NCBI GenBank assembly: GCA_963921935.1 | Contig: OY998178.1 | Location: forward strand, 196,820,862 to 196,884,861 | Direction of reading: 5' to 3' | Source of the DNA: Galeruca laticollis | Taxonomy: Eukaryota; Arthropoda; Insecta; Coleoptera; Chrysomelidae | DNA: 64,000 bases | Shown: piece after piece, positions 20,905-32,638 of the stretch | Position numbering within the stretch: the first letter of the stretch is position 1 | Layout: every line of letters begins with the position of its first letter | Made by a program: the position numbers and the translations under genes | Notes under the pieces: generated by a model | The model's database searches: none | What the model was told of the DNA's origin: nothing | The model's input: the letters and a program-made list of their open reading frames with translations, nothing else

Positions 20905-22785
20905 AAATCCACCATTTCACCCATACACAAGGATAATGCACTTGAGGTGGAATGGTGAATTTCCTTCTCCTGGTTTTTCTCACATATATCACACGTGGAT
21001 TCATATTTTGAACAGTCTTCGTACAGCCAAAGTTGTGAACTAATATATTTGATACACTCCACGTCATTTTTAGTGCAACTGTACAGTTCACCCCATCTTA
21101 CACAACAACACTCTCCATCATTCACGTCATCATCATTGTCTTCTAAGTGAATATCCAACGAAGAGTCGGATTGAGTGTCAGAATTAAAATCTTTTCGATT
21201 CCGAGCCTCCTTGATTTTCGTCTTCCCCTTCGTAATGTTTTTTCCTTCCGCCTTTTCTGGCAATCGCTCCACTCTTCCCTGACTCGATGGTTTTGTTTAG
21301 TCGTTTTTTTCGTAGATTGACGATATTAGAAGGAGGCTTCAAAATTTCAGTTAAAGCTCTGGAATTCTTCCTTGCAGGTTCTAGTTGCTTTAGGATAAGT
21401 ATTGGCAAAAATGAATCCAAGAGTTCCCAAAGGTTATTTCAGATTGTCCTGTGGCCACTCTTGAAGTTTGATCGCTTGCTTCTGATAAGAGTTACACTAG
21501 GAGTTGCCTGCTTTCCAGTAAATCCTCCTCCTGTTCAAATTCCTGATGACTCTCTACTTCTGCTGGTTCCGCGGGATTCGGGACTTCATTCCAGTGTGAA
21601 CAACATGGTTGAGATGGAATAGGCTCACGTCAATCCTTGTTTTCATATTGGTGTTCCGATGCGGATATCAAAAAGGCATATTCGGGAATTGTATCAAAGA
21701 TTGAAGGGGATGATTTCTGGACTTTTGAAACCCGATATGGCATTCTCTGTCGCAGTTGCTTGTACTCATGCCTTTGTGAGCAATCCTTCAAACACGAGTT
21801 TTTAAATCAGGCTATTTGGAATCATTTTTAAAACGGACCCTGTCTACTGGCTGCAGATAGTGGGTCATGTGGCTTGGTAGACAAAGCAAAACTATGTTAT
21901 TCTCTTCTGCAAACTCCAACGTATCCACACTACTGCAATGTGAACTATGTCCATGCAAAATGGGCACCACTGTTAACTCAGACTTCCTGGTTGTAAAATG
22001 GCTCCTTAGCCTCAGAAGGAAGATAGTGGTCACGTACGCCGACTATTGTCACATGAAAGTAATAGAACCCGGTTGCATACTTGGCCTTTTCATTTTTGCC
22101 CTTAAAGATACATGTTGGAGGTAAAAGCAAGCGCTCCCGTTGCAGCAAGCAATTACAGGTATAGTTTCGTCTTTCTCAGCGGATGTTATTGCTGGAACAG
22201 TCTTGGACCCATTTGGGGCCAACACATAACCTGCTTCACTATTTACCTGAAGTCCGGACTCATCTACGTTGAATATTTTTCCTGTCATATCAAGAAGGTT
22301 GTGCTCAACCAAGATGTTCTGCTGCAATGAAAAGTAGTCTGAAACCTTCCTCCTGTTCAAACCCCTTGATCGTGCTTGTAAAAATCCCTCCGATTTGCGA
22401 ACCGAATGTTCTGAATCACTATTTAAGAATAAATGTAGCCAATCCATTCCAGCTTTTTTCTGTTCATTGTTAAATTTGTGATGCTGGTTGCTTTTCTCAG
22501 CCAGTTCATATGCCCTGTCGGAGAAAACTCGAATTTTTGTAATTTTAGAATATGTTTCACCATCTTCTCCTCCCATTCTAGTATTAAGACAGGCGGTACA
22601 CCCAAAGCTTTTTCTATTAAGCACCCGTTTGCTTTTCTTTTTGGCGTTGACTGTGGAACGTCAAACTCCTTTAAGCCTGCATTGACGCTCATTCCATTTT
22701 GAAATGCTTTTACGGCATCTTTAAGCAGTTCCTCTTTCCAATCAGCACAAATGGATCCTCTTTTCCTTTTATAAAACGTAGGCAA
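20865..22785 (-). pseudogene. pogo-B transposase with cysteine-rich C-terminus, broken (copy 1)
   Basis: The normal start codon appears changed to TTG (22785, LPTFYKRKRGSICADW) directly after TTATTCCAG, an acceptor sequence. The frame then gives a psq-type helix-turn-helix (KEELLKDAVKAFQNGMSVNA). A second DNA-binding block (AGMDWLHLFLNSDSEHSVRK) and the catalytic block with IFNVDESGLQVN follow. The second acidic position is His in this copy (VPILHGHSSH), and LQPVDR carries the third. Far downstream is a Cys-rich segment (ECCCVRWGELYSC ... CDICEK, about 20930-21110) reminiscent of the PHD-like tail of pogo-A. There are several phase changes and stops (for example about 22048 and 21812). It is inactive as a nuclease. 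Confidence 0.82.
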
Positions 22786-22872
22786 TTTTTCCTGGAATAA
22801 TTGTGATGGGTGGATCTTATACGTAGAACAAGAAATACTAGTACAGTATTCTATTTTTATTATGACGAACAC

Positions 22873-23394
22873 ACCAAACTAAACCAAATGAAACCCCATT
22901 AAATCAAACAGGAAAAAGTTGAACTAGACTTAAATCATTTCCGCTATAAAAAGTGAAACGTGACGTTACACCGAGATTCTCACTGAGCCATATCCCTACA
23001 GCAGAACATTAATAGATCAGAATATAATTAACCACTACATAGAGAACATACTTAAAAGGCATGCGTTTGCAAAAACTTGTTGGGATATGGATGAACGCGC
23101 TATGCATAAGAAAAGTCTTGTGACACATGACCCGTGCTGGAATTTACCGTATCTCCCATTTGCTATAGGTGAAATGGTGAATAACGTGGCAAAAAATTCC
23201 CGATATTAGAGGCAACGATTTTTAGGTTAGGTCTCATATAAACAGTCTAAGATGACAGAACATAAAGAAAAATATCTCGCGAGCTGTGCTACATGAAGCA
23301 AAATCTACAAACGCATGCACCTTATAAATATTATTGAGCATCTAAAACAGTTTTCAATGAATTCTTACGGTTTTTAAAACGAGGCAGATTCTAA
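22873..23394. other. pogo-B 5' non-coding region (copy 1)
   Basis: Left half of the transposon's 5' UTR and promoter region, ending at the Harbinger insertion. It contains ACCGTATCTCCCATTTGC and AGGTGAAATGG variants of the TIR motif near 23147-23177. No gene. Confidence 0.6.
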
Positions 23395-24207
23395 AGGGCC
23401 CCATTCACGTTGAGATCGGTATCGATACCAGGCTAGGGACACTGCAGACCGTGCCATCTATAGAGCCTGTCGAGTAACTAAAATCTGTAGATAATTGTAA
23501 AAAATTAACGAAAACTGTAACGTCGTTAGTAATCAAATTTTATTGATTTTATAACTGCGTATGCGCGATATCATATTGCTCGTCCCCATCCCCACATGTT
23601 ATATGTTATACTGTTATCATTTCTTAGTTCAAGTGTAGAGGTCATTTTAAGGTTACGGTATTTTGGTGTATTTTTTAATTGCTATAGTGTAATATTTATC
23701 TATTGTTTCGTTGCTCTATTGTTATTAATTGAAAAGACAATGTCAAAGTGTATTCTGAGGAAGTAATAAGTGCTGTACTCGGTAAGTTTTATTAAAAAAA
23801 TTTGAGTATTTTTTCTTTCACAATTAACAACCATTATCTTCATTTTTATAAAACACAGGATTTTTACTAATTTAATCGACAACTTTAGAGATCATGGTTG
23901 CTCCTCACATTAGCTAAACTGAAAATTGCTGCATAAATAAAGTAAATATTCCTTTTTACAGTTTTGTTCCTCCAACCCAGGAAGATAAAATTAATATGGC
24001 TGAAAACAGTGGTGATAAATCATTAAATTCGTCGACGAAGAAACGATGGAGGATATGATCCCTTCATTTTCAAAAACAGTGTTTCTTTAGATTTGAGAAA
24101 GACGAAGAGAGGTTATTAAGACAGTTTGATTTGCCTTCCCATATGAGTGGAAATTAACAAAAATTGATGGTAAGTTTTATTGTATTCAATATAGCATGCT
24201 ATAATTT

Positions 24208-24775
24208 TGGACATTTTAAAATGTAAATTGAGTGAACGAAAAGACGAGTACTGAGTATGTTATTTTATTAAAATTACAGGTAAGCGCTTTCATCCATTAG
24301 ACCATTCTGAAAGCTCTCGTCAAGAAAAAAATATACAGAAGGTGTCAAAAAACATCAAACCCTGTAACTGCTATATACAATGAAATAAAATATTTGATGT
24401 TACATAATTATTGAACTAAAATTTGTTGAAATTACTCTATAAAGAGTGTGTACAATTGTCATTTACATAACGAAACGTCTAATTTGAAATTACCAACTAA
24501 ATGATATGGGTGCACACCCTCTTTATAGGGTAATTTTAAAAAAATTTACTCAAATAATGATGTAACATCAAACATTTCATTTCATTGTGTGTACATTGTA
24601 CCTGTTGTATGTTTTTCTCTTTTCGACAGATTTGAGAATGACCTAATGGCTGAAAGCGCTTAGCTGGAATTTTAATCAAATGACATACTCAGTACTCGTC
24701 TTTTCATTCACTTAATTTATATCTAGTATGTATACCATACTCAGACATTTCCATTTTAAAATGTATCCATTGAAA
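24208..24775. mobile_element. Penelope-related compound palindrome inside Harbinger (copy 1)
   Basis: The outer arms 24208-24330 and about 24628-24775 are inverted copies (CATTTTAAAATG... and GAAAAGACGAGTACTGAGTA on the left; the complement on the right). The inner arms 24377-24453 and 24511-24588 form a second inverted repeat (ACAATGAAATAAAATATTTG against its diverged complement). The right side carries GAGAATGACCTAATGGCTGAAAGCGC, shared with 10.32 kb. The arrangement fits two Penelope-like terminal repeats in opposite orientation with the body lost. Confidence 0.6.
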
Positions 24776-25294
24776 AAATAATAATCTGGGTTTATTCCCT
24801 CTACTAGTTATGGGATGGAAGGTATTGATCCCTTGCCGATTCTCATATATATCTCATGGTGTGACAATTTATGGGAAATGAAAGTGAGTATTAACTTTTG
24901 TTGAGACATTACGTCTAAGTATTTGGTCTAGCGGTAACCAAAAATCCAAAATATCCAATAAAAACAAAAAATAAAAAAATAGTTAAAAATCAAGAATTCC
25001 TAAAAAAATCGAAAGCTTCAAAAAAGGGAATCAAAAAAACCAAACAAATGTATACATTCAAACATTTTTTGATATTTTTTGGCTTAGTACATAAACATGT
25101 GTAAACTTATTATTTCGATAGTAAGCGCATTTTGTTTTCTATTGTTGACATACATTTTCAAACATATTTGTGTGTTTACTTATTTATTGTTGTTATTTTG
25201 TGTGTTTACTTGTAGAACCTCAAACAGAAACGATAAAGAACTTCCATGGGACGGTGGGATTTTTGAGAGCCCTTAAGAAACATTTTAACAATCA

Positions 25295-25383
25295 TAGACT
25301 GCCAGGAGCTGCAGAGTAACTTAAACTGCCTTATGCAATGGTTTCATAAGAACGGAATGCTTTAAATGTAGAAATATACAAAT
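25295..25383 (+). pseudogene. Tiny LINE reverse transcriptase fragment (copy 1)
   Basis: DCQELQSNLNCLMQWFHKNG followed by M-L and LNVEKY-like residues resembles the thumb-proximal motif after the catalytic YxDD in jockey-type RTs (D-x-x-x-L-Q-x-D-L-x-x-L-x-x-W-x-x-x-N-x-M-x-L-N). About 30 codons survive, with stops at the end. No other part of the element is visible. Confidence 0.4.
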
Positions 25384-26427
25384 ATGCAATATACTAGGTT
25401 TAAGCTTGTGTTATAAACCTATTTAATAGTTCCAGTAAAGAAATAAAGATGTGTTTTGAGTGGAAATGAAATGTTAGATATATTATTTTAAATGTTGTAC
25501 AGTCACAAGTGCTGTTTAGCACTTTTATATGTAATTACTTGGCACCTTGTATTTACAGAGCTGGGCAGTATTCAACACTTTTCCTATTAAAATATTTCAA
25601 TCACTTTTGTTCTAACATTCATAGTAATTATACTCAAATGTTTTCTTTCACAGAAAGTTGCCAAAAATAGTAGTTAACAACTTATTGCTAACACTTTTTT
25701 TGATTAGGTAAGTAGCAGTTATACTCCTGCAGTTTGTCCAGCTCTGTGTGTTTATACGAGTGTAATAATAAATTAATATAAACTTATCATAAATAATTTT
25801 CTATTTTTATATTGATTCAACATCATTTAAAAATCTAATGATACTCCAATCTAGAATGTATGTTACTCAAATTATTTTGTAATTATTGCATTGTTTCTAC
25901 ATTATAGTTTATTTATTGTCATTCTGTTTGTTAAGAAAAGTACTTTGTGAAAGAAATTATTTGTTGTGTATTTTTATACCAAAATGGATAAACTGTTTAT
26001 ATGGTTACTGTTTTATTTTTTCAATTTAATCAACCACTTATGGTCCATCATTTGATATTTCATTTAATTTAACTCAACATCTGATCATTATTGAGATAAA
26101 TTGAATGAAATGTTAAATGATGGACTATAAATGATTACTTTGAAATAAAATAATTAAAATACAGTAAATTTGAATATACCGCCAAAACCTAAAATTACAG
26201 AAATCTTTTCAACATCACTCAATTGTTCACCCGACAGGCTCTTTAGATGGCGCCACAATCAGTGTCTCATCTATCTGTGGGTTATCTGTGACCGAGACGA
26301 GTGGCGCGACAGACGGCGATACATGTATCTAAGATTTGTAACCATGTTTAGCTGTTGACACGTTGAGATGAACTAAGGAAACATCAGTTCAGTCACCGGT
26401 TCAGTTCAATTCACATTTAAAACAAAA

Positions 26428-27706
26428 ATGGTGCCGTCTGCCATACCCGTACTTGTAGCAGTGACAGTTGCATTATCAGACGTTTCGAAGAAGAGAAAAG
26501 ACAAAAAAGAATATGGGCACAAAAATAGTTACGTGAGAGAGACAAATATAGAGTGGTGAATTAACTGCAGCAATTAAAGGTCGACGAACCAAATGGTAAA
26601 ACCCAGAATTGAAAAAAAAATACTGTTATGAGAGATTCACTGAGTGCCGAAGAAAGACTTCTTGTAACCTTAAGATATTTGGCTACAGGAAATAGTTACG
26701 AGGACTTAAAATTTTCTACAGCAATATCTCCTCAATTAGTTGGGAAGATCATCTCTGAAACATGCCAAGCAATTTATGAAGGGCTCGTTAATGAATATAT
26801 GCAGGTAAGTTTATATTTGTTTTTTCATTAATATTATTATCTAAAATATAACAAATAAGTATATGTATCTTAAGGATTGACATTGAATCTAAGGTACTCT
26901 GACATTTTAGTGATAACATTATTCGCCTGAGACTGAACATTTTCGAATTCAATACTTTCACTTGAATTGCTTGCGATATGAGGAAATGAATTTACAGAAT
27001 GCCGGTGAATGATTGGTGTAAAGCCGCTGTTGGAAACACTTTGTTGGAGGTAGTTACTGTTGGTGTTATAGCATGAGAGACGCCCTGGGGCACTAATAGA
27101 GTGTTGAACATTGGAATGCTCTATTAATTTTCCAAATCTTGCATAAAAAATACGTAAATTTGTCGTATTGGATCTAGTGATGCCAAATCTCGAGCATATT
27201 TCACACCTGCTATTTGAAAATCGCTTAGACTATTAAGATTTTGTTCAGGTGTTTCAGTAACTTCGACAGAACCAGAGCAATACTTTTTCATTGTTTCGCT
27301 GGCAAGCGCAAGGTCATCTTTCTTTATATCATTTCCTTTTGAACGACCATATTTGGGTGTTTGTGAATATCTAGGACGCTTTGCAGATGAGGATGATTGC
27401 GATGATCCTGGCCGAGATGATTCTGGTTCAGGTGATTGCAGTGGCGAAATAATTATGTCCTCTTGAATGTTTGACACAGCTTGTTCACTCTCATCTAAAT
27501 TCTGTAAAGAATACATATATATTATCTATCAGTTTCCTAGAACAGAAGAGCAATGTAGAGGAATAGCCGAAGAGTTCAGAAAAAAATGGAATTTTGATAC
27601 TTGTGGCGCTATAGATGGCAAGCATGTGAATATTGTAAAACCTCCTAATAGTGGATCCTACTTCTATAATTACAAAGGAAAGTTTAGTACTATTTTAATG
27701 TCATAG
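26428..27706 (+). pseudogene. Harbinger transposase remnants, two exons (copy 1)
   Basis: Exon 1 (about 26428-26804): after ATG the frame reads KKRKDKK and shifts; the better frame later reads MRDSLSAEERLLVTLRYLAT and GNSYEDLKFSTAISPQLVGK, the helix-turn-helix region of PIF/Harbinger transposases. It ends at GCAG|GTAAGT (26804). Exon 2 (27533-27706) follows the acceptor TTATCTATCAG: FPRTEEQCRGIAEEFRKKWN, then CGAIDGKHVNIVKPPNSGS and YFYNYKGKFSTILM. This is the first-Asp block of the DDE domain (GAIDGKHV). The other two acidic positions are missing; the frame stops at 27704. The element therefore cannot encode an active nuclease. Confidence 0.88.
26870..27501 (-). pseudogene. Harbinger MADF-type accessory protein, C-terminal exon (copy 1)
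   Basis: The exon starts at 27501 after the acceptor TATTCTTTACAG. It reads NLDESEQAVSNIQEDIIISP, then a Ser/Pro-rich linker with a basic KRPRYS patch, and a helical block SDFQIAGVKYARDLASLDPI. The frame hits a stop at 27124; the +1 frame continues HSNVQHSISAPGRLSCYNTN to a stop at 26870-26872, so one indel separates them. Harbinger elements typically encode a second Myb/SANT or MADF protein that works with the transposase in nuclear import and end binding. Copy 2 has T-to-I at the codon at 27293. Confidence 0.72.
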
Positions 27707-27880
27707 TACAACAAGTTTGGTACGTATACTTCATCTGTAGATGTACCACTTTTTAAGGACGAAACAACTTTTTTAAGTTCTCTTTGAAAGGCACAACGAA
27801 AGCTGTGTATTTTTTTCGTCACAAAGCTGCGATCACTATTAGCATACTTTTCCTAGCACTTGTTCACTAAAACTATAATT
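27695..27880 (-). pseudogene. MADF domain fragment of the Harbinger accessory gene (copy 1)
   Basis: Minus-strand frame SFRCAFQRELKKVVSSLKSG, TSTDEVYVPNLLYYDI (27804-27697) is the conserved heart of an MADF domain (F-x-R-E-L-K-K-V ... Y-V-P-x-L-x-Y-Y-D). Its 3' side overlaps the last codons of the DDE fragment on the plus strand. The exon it should splice to (27501) lies on the far side of that fragment. The N-terminal part further upstream (to about 27950) has stops. Confidence 0.7.
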
Positions 27881-28365
27881 TCCGATTCTCTTAGTTGTTT
27901 GTTTGAATACTCCTTACACTTGGAGTCCCATAAACACGGATATAACTTGTATAAATTGAGAAAATCTTCTCAAAACACACGACCTTCCATGTTGGAAACA
28001 ACACTGTTTATGTTTTGGTAACGCGATATATATTAAACGTCAACATACATGTTGCAACAAGTATCACTTGCATGCGTTCGGTATCGAGGTTTCACTACAG
28101 TGATACAGACGGCTATACCATCTGATACTGATACAGTGGTGATACTGAGACAGACAAATGCACTGTAAGATTTGTATCAAGATACTGATACTTGAAATAT
28201 GTATAGATACCGATCTCAACGTGAATGGGGCCCTTAACAGGTGATCGCTGAACAGACGATAATAAACTGACGATATTCATACTTACAGCGACATCTGTGC
28301 GCCAGAAAAGGGAATAGAGCAGTTCATCATATCACCCGATTTACCATATCCCCTGATTTACCCTA

Positions 28366-29549
28366 ATTGAGAGACTTGAATATTGACAAAATTTGGTGAT
28401 TTTTAAATAAAAGTTGGGAGGTACATTGTTTCTGTCATCGGCATCAACTAACGAGGTTGTTTAGCTTCGTTTGCTCTGTATGGGCGTTGATACTGTGTTC
28501 CGCGGCATTACTTAAAAATAATTAGTAATGGAAACCGAACAATAAAGGGAGAAGGGGATTCACATACCTAAATATTTGAATATGATTTCTAATTGAGTAG
28601 TAATACGAAGATATTTTCGCCTTAGGTTGTTCTCGCGCCCGTAATTTATCCATATTGGGTCCAGGCTATAGTTACTAGGCAATCAATCCCTTACAAAAGG
28701 AAAATCAAAAAAGTAGAGAGGGAAAAGCCTATGAAGAGTTATAATAACACCAATAAATATTAGAAATATTGTTGAACTTGAACCAGTTGTGGAAGTGGGA
28801 CTATAATTGATTCTTTCACAGTAAATAGCTGCAACTAATTCAATTGAAGATCGGTCCACCATTACAGAACGATTGTAGATCCCTATCATAAACAAAGAGA
28901 TATTTTGCCAATTGATTCGGTGGTGAACTATCATAATGATTTATTTGTAACCATTTGATTTGTATCATAAATTTATTAGCACAAAATACATCAAAACCAC
29001 ATCACGCTAAACTTAAATGTTGGTATTCTTCGACCCGGAACGCAAATTATAACTGTTAATAATTTGTTTTTATTATGGTATAAATGATATTTAACTATTA
29101 CAAATCCTCCTCTGTCTATTATTATCGTCAGTGAACTCTCAACTTTGAATTGGATTAAAAGAGTGAAGATGAGGGTGAATCATTATTCTCCGCAATGGGT
29201 TTCATGCTTCAGTTTTTGTTTGAAAACCACAACATTGTAATGGTTTCCTCAGTATTCTTCTTTCAATCATATTACGTCCGAGTCGTGGCCGACTTAATTT
29301 TAGTTTTTTAATCCAAATAATAGAAAAATGAAACTTTAGTAATGTGTCGAATAAGAGTACGTCTCAGATATCTATTACGTGAATAGGCGAGGGAAAGTAA
29401 AGATAACTTCGTCCTATTTGAGTATTGAAAGTTAATAGAAAAATCAGTTAGTTCCAGAATATGAAGGTATATGACTGCTAATTTATTCTGCTAAAATTAC
29501 ACATAGACAAATTTCTACGAATATAATATGATTATTTTTAAATATACCT

Positions 29550-29550
<1 letters not shown>
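28366..29550. other. Unclassified AT-rich sequence with one hydrophobic frame (copy 1)
   Basis: Right flank of pogo-B. A minus-strand 83-codon frame (28934-28683) begins MIVHHRINWQNIS and contains a hydrophobic run (STIFLIFIGVIITLHRLF) that could be a membrane segment. It matches no family I know, and single frames of this length are expected by chance. Copy 2 equivalent: 45332-46516. Confidence 0.3.
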
Positions 29551-29551
<1 letters not shown>

Positions 29552-29584
<33 letters not shown>

Positions 29585-29622
29585 GTATTTTTATTATTTT
29601 ATATATATATATATATATATAA
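29552..29622. repeat. (TA)n microsatellites (copy 1)
   Basis: Two TA runs (about 29552-29580 and 29601-29621). In copy 2 (46518-46606) they are longer by 16 and 2 bp, the main length difference between the two copies. Confidence 0.95.
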
Positions 29623-29699
29623 TATATATTTATGATAATAAATACTTACTTACTTTTGATTATGAAATTTAAATGTAGATGTTTATTATTTAGAACTTT

Positions 29700-31049
29700 T
29701 GTTTAGTTTGGCTAGCTCAGTTGGTTATTGTTATTTTGTTTAGTAATTTATTTTAATTTGATTATTCGGGAGCATGAAATCCTTTTTCTCTTTGAGTCCT
29801 GGCTTTTAATATTGTTGTAATTGTTTAAATAAAAAGAAAACACATTATTTTGAAATCAATTTAATTTTAAATTTAATATTTTATATATTTGATAAAAATA
29901 ATATGAGACGCCAATGGTTGTATTGTATCTACTTATTTATTTTAATCATTTCATCAATGCGCATGCGTGAAAAACTAGTCATGCGCTTTAGCATAAAACG
30001 AACAATTCTTACACTAAAGAAGCATCTATATTTATACGAACATAGTTTGTTTGACGATGCAGACAAATGAATGGTTCAAACACATAAAAGAATTTATATA
30101 TAAATCATACATATATATATATGATACAAATTGCTGTGGGAAGAAAATAGTTATATACATAGATAGAAATATAGGAATTATATACAGATGGGCATAGTTA
30201 TTACATTATGAAATTTCAATCACCAGATTTATGCAATTACAAAATGGCGTAAGTACATATTTCAATTTATTTAAAATCGGCCTTTTATTAATTTTAACGA
30301 TTTATGCGATTAATTCACTATATAAAGTCTGTTTCTTTCTTTTTTAGATCGATCATATGTGCAAAAGTTTATCAATTTATGAAATTAAGTACTTAATTGA
30401 GTATTTGAGTTTTTACTCTGATTATTGGCCAATAATGATTTAAAAACACTGACCTGTTGCTCTTGAATTGGGATGAAAGTCTCTGGATCCCAGGAACACT
30501 CCGCTGAAGCTCCAAAAAACCAAAATTGATGAAAATTTCGTAGATTCTTGCCGAAAAACTTGATACAATTGACTGTGAGTATTACTAAGATTGTATTTAA
30601 TAGTACTTTATAGGTTTAAATGTGTTAAACCGGGAATTTCTTGAAATTTCAGGAACACCATCACACACACTCCTCGCTTCTTGACACCAGCTTCCCTTAT
30701 TAATTAAGCGTCCCCTCGATTCTCTACTTTTTTCAACAAACAGTCTTTTGTTCTTTTTCAGGTCACTATTTCAAATTTTATTTGTTGATTCACAATTTGT
30801 TCTGTCATATTTTATAACCAATAAAATATTGTCTTTTGCAATCAGATTAATTGAAACTTCTTTCACTTATTAAAAATTTCATACATACACTCTTTTACAT
30901 TATTAGTTCATTTATAGAGTTCCTATGAGTTTTTTCATCATACAAATAAATTAAAATTGGTTATACATAGATACATTTACATGGTACAACATTCAATATT
31001 ATTATTGATAATATATCACTGTTATACTCTTATTATTATTCATAAATAT
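29700..31049. repeat. LTR-retroelement-like non-coding repeat (copy 1)
   Basis: 29700-29830 resembles 58783-58930: both have GGCTAGCTC, an AT-rich stretch, GGGAGCATGA or GGAAGCATGA, then TTTGAGTCCTGGC or TTTGAGTTCTTGGC. Both lie 80-100 bp after a (TA)n run, and both are followed at similar distance by GCATGCGC-containing sequence. TGGC-(G)TCAA after these could be a decayed primer-binding site, so I suspect the 5' region of an LTR retroelement. No coding sequence supports it here. The remainder to 31049 is AT-rich. Confidence 0.4.
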
Positions 31050-31169
31050 AAATTACTTCCAAATTATATATGAAACTTCAAATAATTTTACGCTTTGAAT
31101 ATTTCGAATAACATGCTTAAAGCCATGTTGGCAGTGGTATAAACTCCATTATATTATTGTAATACATAA

Positions 31170-32191
31170 TCATATTGTGCTTGCCCAACTCCAGTTCTTG
31201 GGTAAAAACAATGATAAATGACAGCAGTCGTGCAAGTAGTTAATGAGGTGGCCACAGCCACGTAATAAAATGATGTTGACAAACATTTCCAGCGTTAGTT
31301 TGAACAAGGTAATTAAAAGCGAAAGTGGTCGCATAACGTGAATATGTGAACAAAAGTTATTAATCAAAACCAGAAGTGGCAAGAGTTTAATACTAAGTTC
31401 AATAGACAAAATAGTTATTTATACTACAAGGGTTGTACGTAACATTTACAAGCGAGGGCTAGAAATAAAGTTCGAGACCCTTAAATGTACTTACATCCCA
31501 TGAAGTATATAATATTTTTTCTGCTTTACGCATAATTTATTCTTGGATTTTCATTAATTTAATTCTATACTATTCGCATTGATCTATGAAGACAGCTTTC
31601 CATGGCGTCATATTTTTTTCCACTACTTATTAAAATAATAAAATCTGTATCATAATCAACTTTAATATTTTGAGGTGTGTTATATACATTTATGTCCGCT
31701 GACAGTTTTCACCACCATATAGAACAATCCCTACATTCATATGACCCAGATTCAAAAACTGGAGGTGGTGGAAAAGTTAACGACTTCCATGATTTCCAAG
31801 GCGATATTCAGCAATTAAGGATGACAAATGTAATTTTTTTGACAATTGAGCTAACGGACTTTATACACTGGAAAGATAAGAGTTCCTTGCAGAAAATGAA
31901 AAAAACATTCAGCAAGACCATATTTAAGTGACATTGCAAAATTCAAATTCGAAAGGGTTAGTTTTAATATGTGGTATTCATACAAGTATGATTCCCAGAC
32001 ACACAGCTAAATTTTTTAACTGCGAAATATGTTGAAAAGATGGATGAACCTTAGTCATGAATCAGCATTAAAGAAATGTGACTTTATAAAAAAAGTATGT
32101 CATTTAGTGTCCAAAAATCAAAGACGTTTCTGGAAGGAACTACCGACTGCTGATGAAGTTGTGAATTTGTCCACAGATCCCATTATGCAAA
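31170..32191 (+). pseudogene. DUF7869-type transposon protein relic (copy 2)
   Basis: Duplicate of 14204-15225, carrying the same phase changes and stops, so the gene was already dead before the duplication. Confidence 0.65.
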
Positions 32192-32638
32192 TAAATATTA
32201 CAGTTATGTTAATACAACATCACATTGTGAGAATTTTCTTCCTTTTTTTCCTCTAGTTTTCATCACATGCACATCTATACAACCGCTTATGCCCAGCTTG
32301 TGGCTGTTAACTTTTGTGATGTTTCAACTCAACTTATTAGCGATGTTAAAGCGTTGCCTTTTCACATTACTGTGATGTTACTAGAACTTCTTCAAAAGGA
32401 AGTCTTTACAACGAACTAAAAACAACATTTCTGTTACATTCTGAAATGCCTTTTAACATCTTGTCGATGTTAATGTAATGTCTGAAAAATAACATCTTAT
32501 CAATGATATAAATGCCACATTTCAAAAACAATACGCATTCTCGTGATGTTGTATGGACATTACAAAAACCTCCAAATAATATACCTCTAACATTCTAGAT
32601 GATATCCTATAGATATTTCTGTGCTCAATCAGCAAATA

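Larger units (their letters stand above)
23395..28234. mobile_element. Complete PIF/Harbinger transposon nested in pogo-B (copy 1)
   Basis: The ends are perfect inverted repeats for 29 bp: AGGGCCCCATTCACGTTGAG and onward at 23395, mirrored at 28234. The 3-bp target duplication is TAA (23392-23394; 28235-28237), as expected for PIF/Harbinger. Inside the right end is a cluster of GATACTGATAC-like motifs (28060-28205), again subterminal. The 4,840-bp element carries a broken transposase on the plus strand, a MADF-type accessory gene on the minus strand, and older inserted debris (Penelope palindrome, LINE scrap). Confidence 0.95.
20602..28363 (-). mobile_element. pogo-B: pogo/Tigger-type transposon interrupted by Harbinger (copy 1)
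   Basis: Left end GGGAAAATCACGGTGATATG (20602) pairs with right end CATATCCCCTGATTTACCC (28345-28363), and TA lies outside both (20600-20601; 28364-28365). The motif GGTGATATGG/ACCATATC recurs near both ends: in the 147-bp tandem repeat at 20611-20904 and in ATCATATCACCCGATTTACC at 28328-28347. The Harbinger at 23395-28234 splits it. Without that insert, pogo-B is about 2.92 kb. A donor-like GTAAGTATG on the minus strand near 28290 suggests a 5' UTR exon beyond the insertion. Confidence 0.85.
14084..31049. repeat. Tandem duplication, copy 1 (about 16.97 kb)
   Basis: Begins AAATTACTTCCAAATTATAT, as does copy 2 at 31050. The offset is exactly 16,966 bp until the TA microsatellites, where copy 2 is 16 bp longer. 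By eye I found about a dozen single-base differences in 17 kb, for example F/S at about 16776, P/T at 19814, R/G at 21100 and T/I at 27293. Identity is therefore about 99.9%. All elements inside occur in both copies. Confidence 0.97.

Noticed and set aside
21287..22702. Plus-strand ORFs within pogo-B
   Set aside because: All lie opposite the minus-strand transposase and show no motifs.
31040..31060. Site-specific or transposon-mediated origin of the tandem duplication
   Set aside because: No TIR, LTR or shared repeat longer than 5 bp lies at the three breakpoints.
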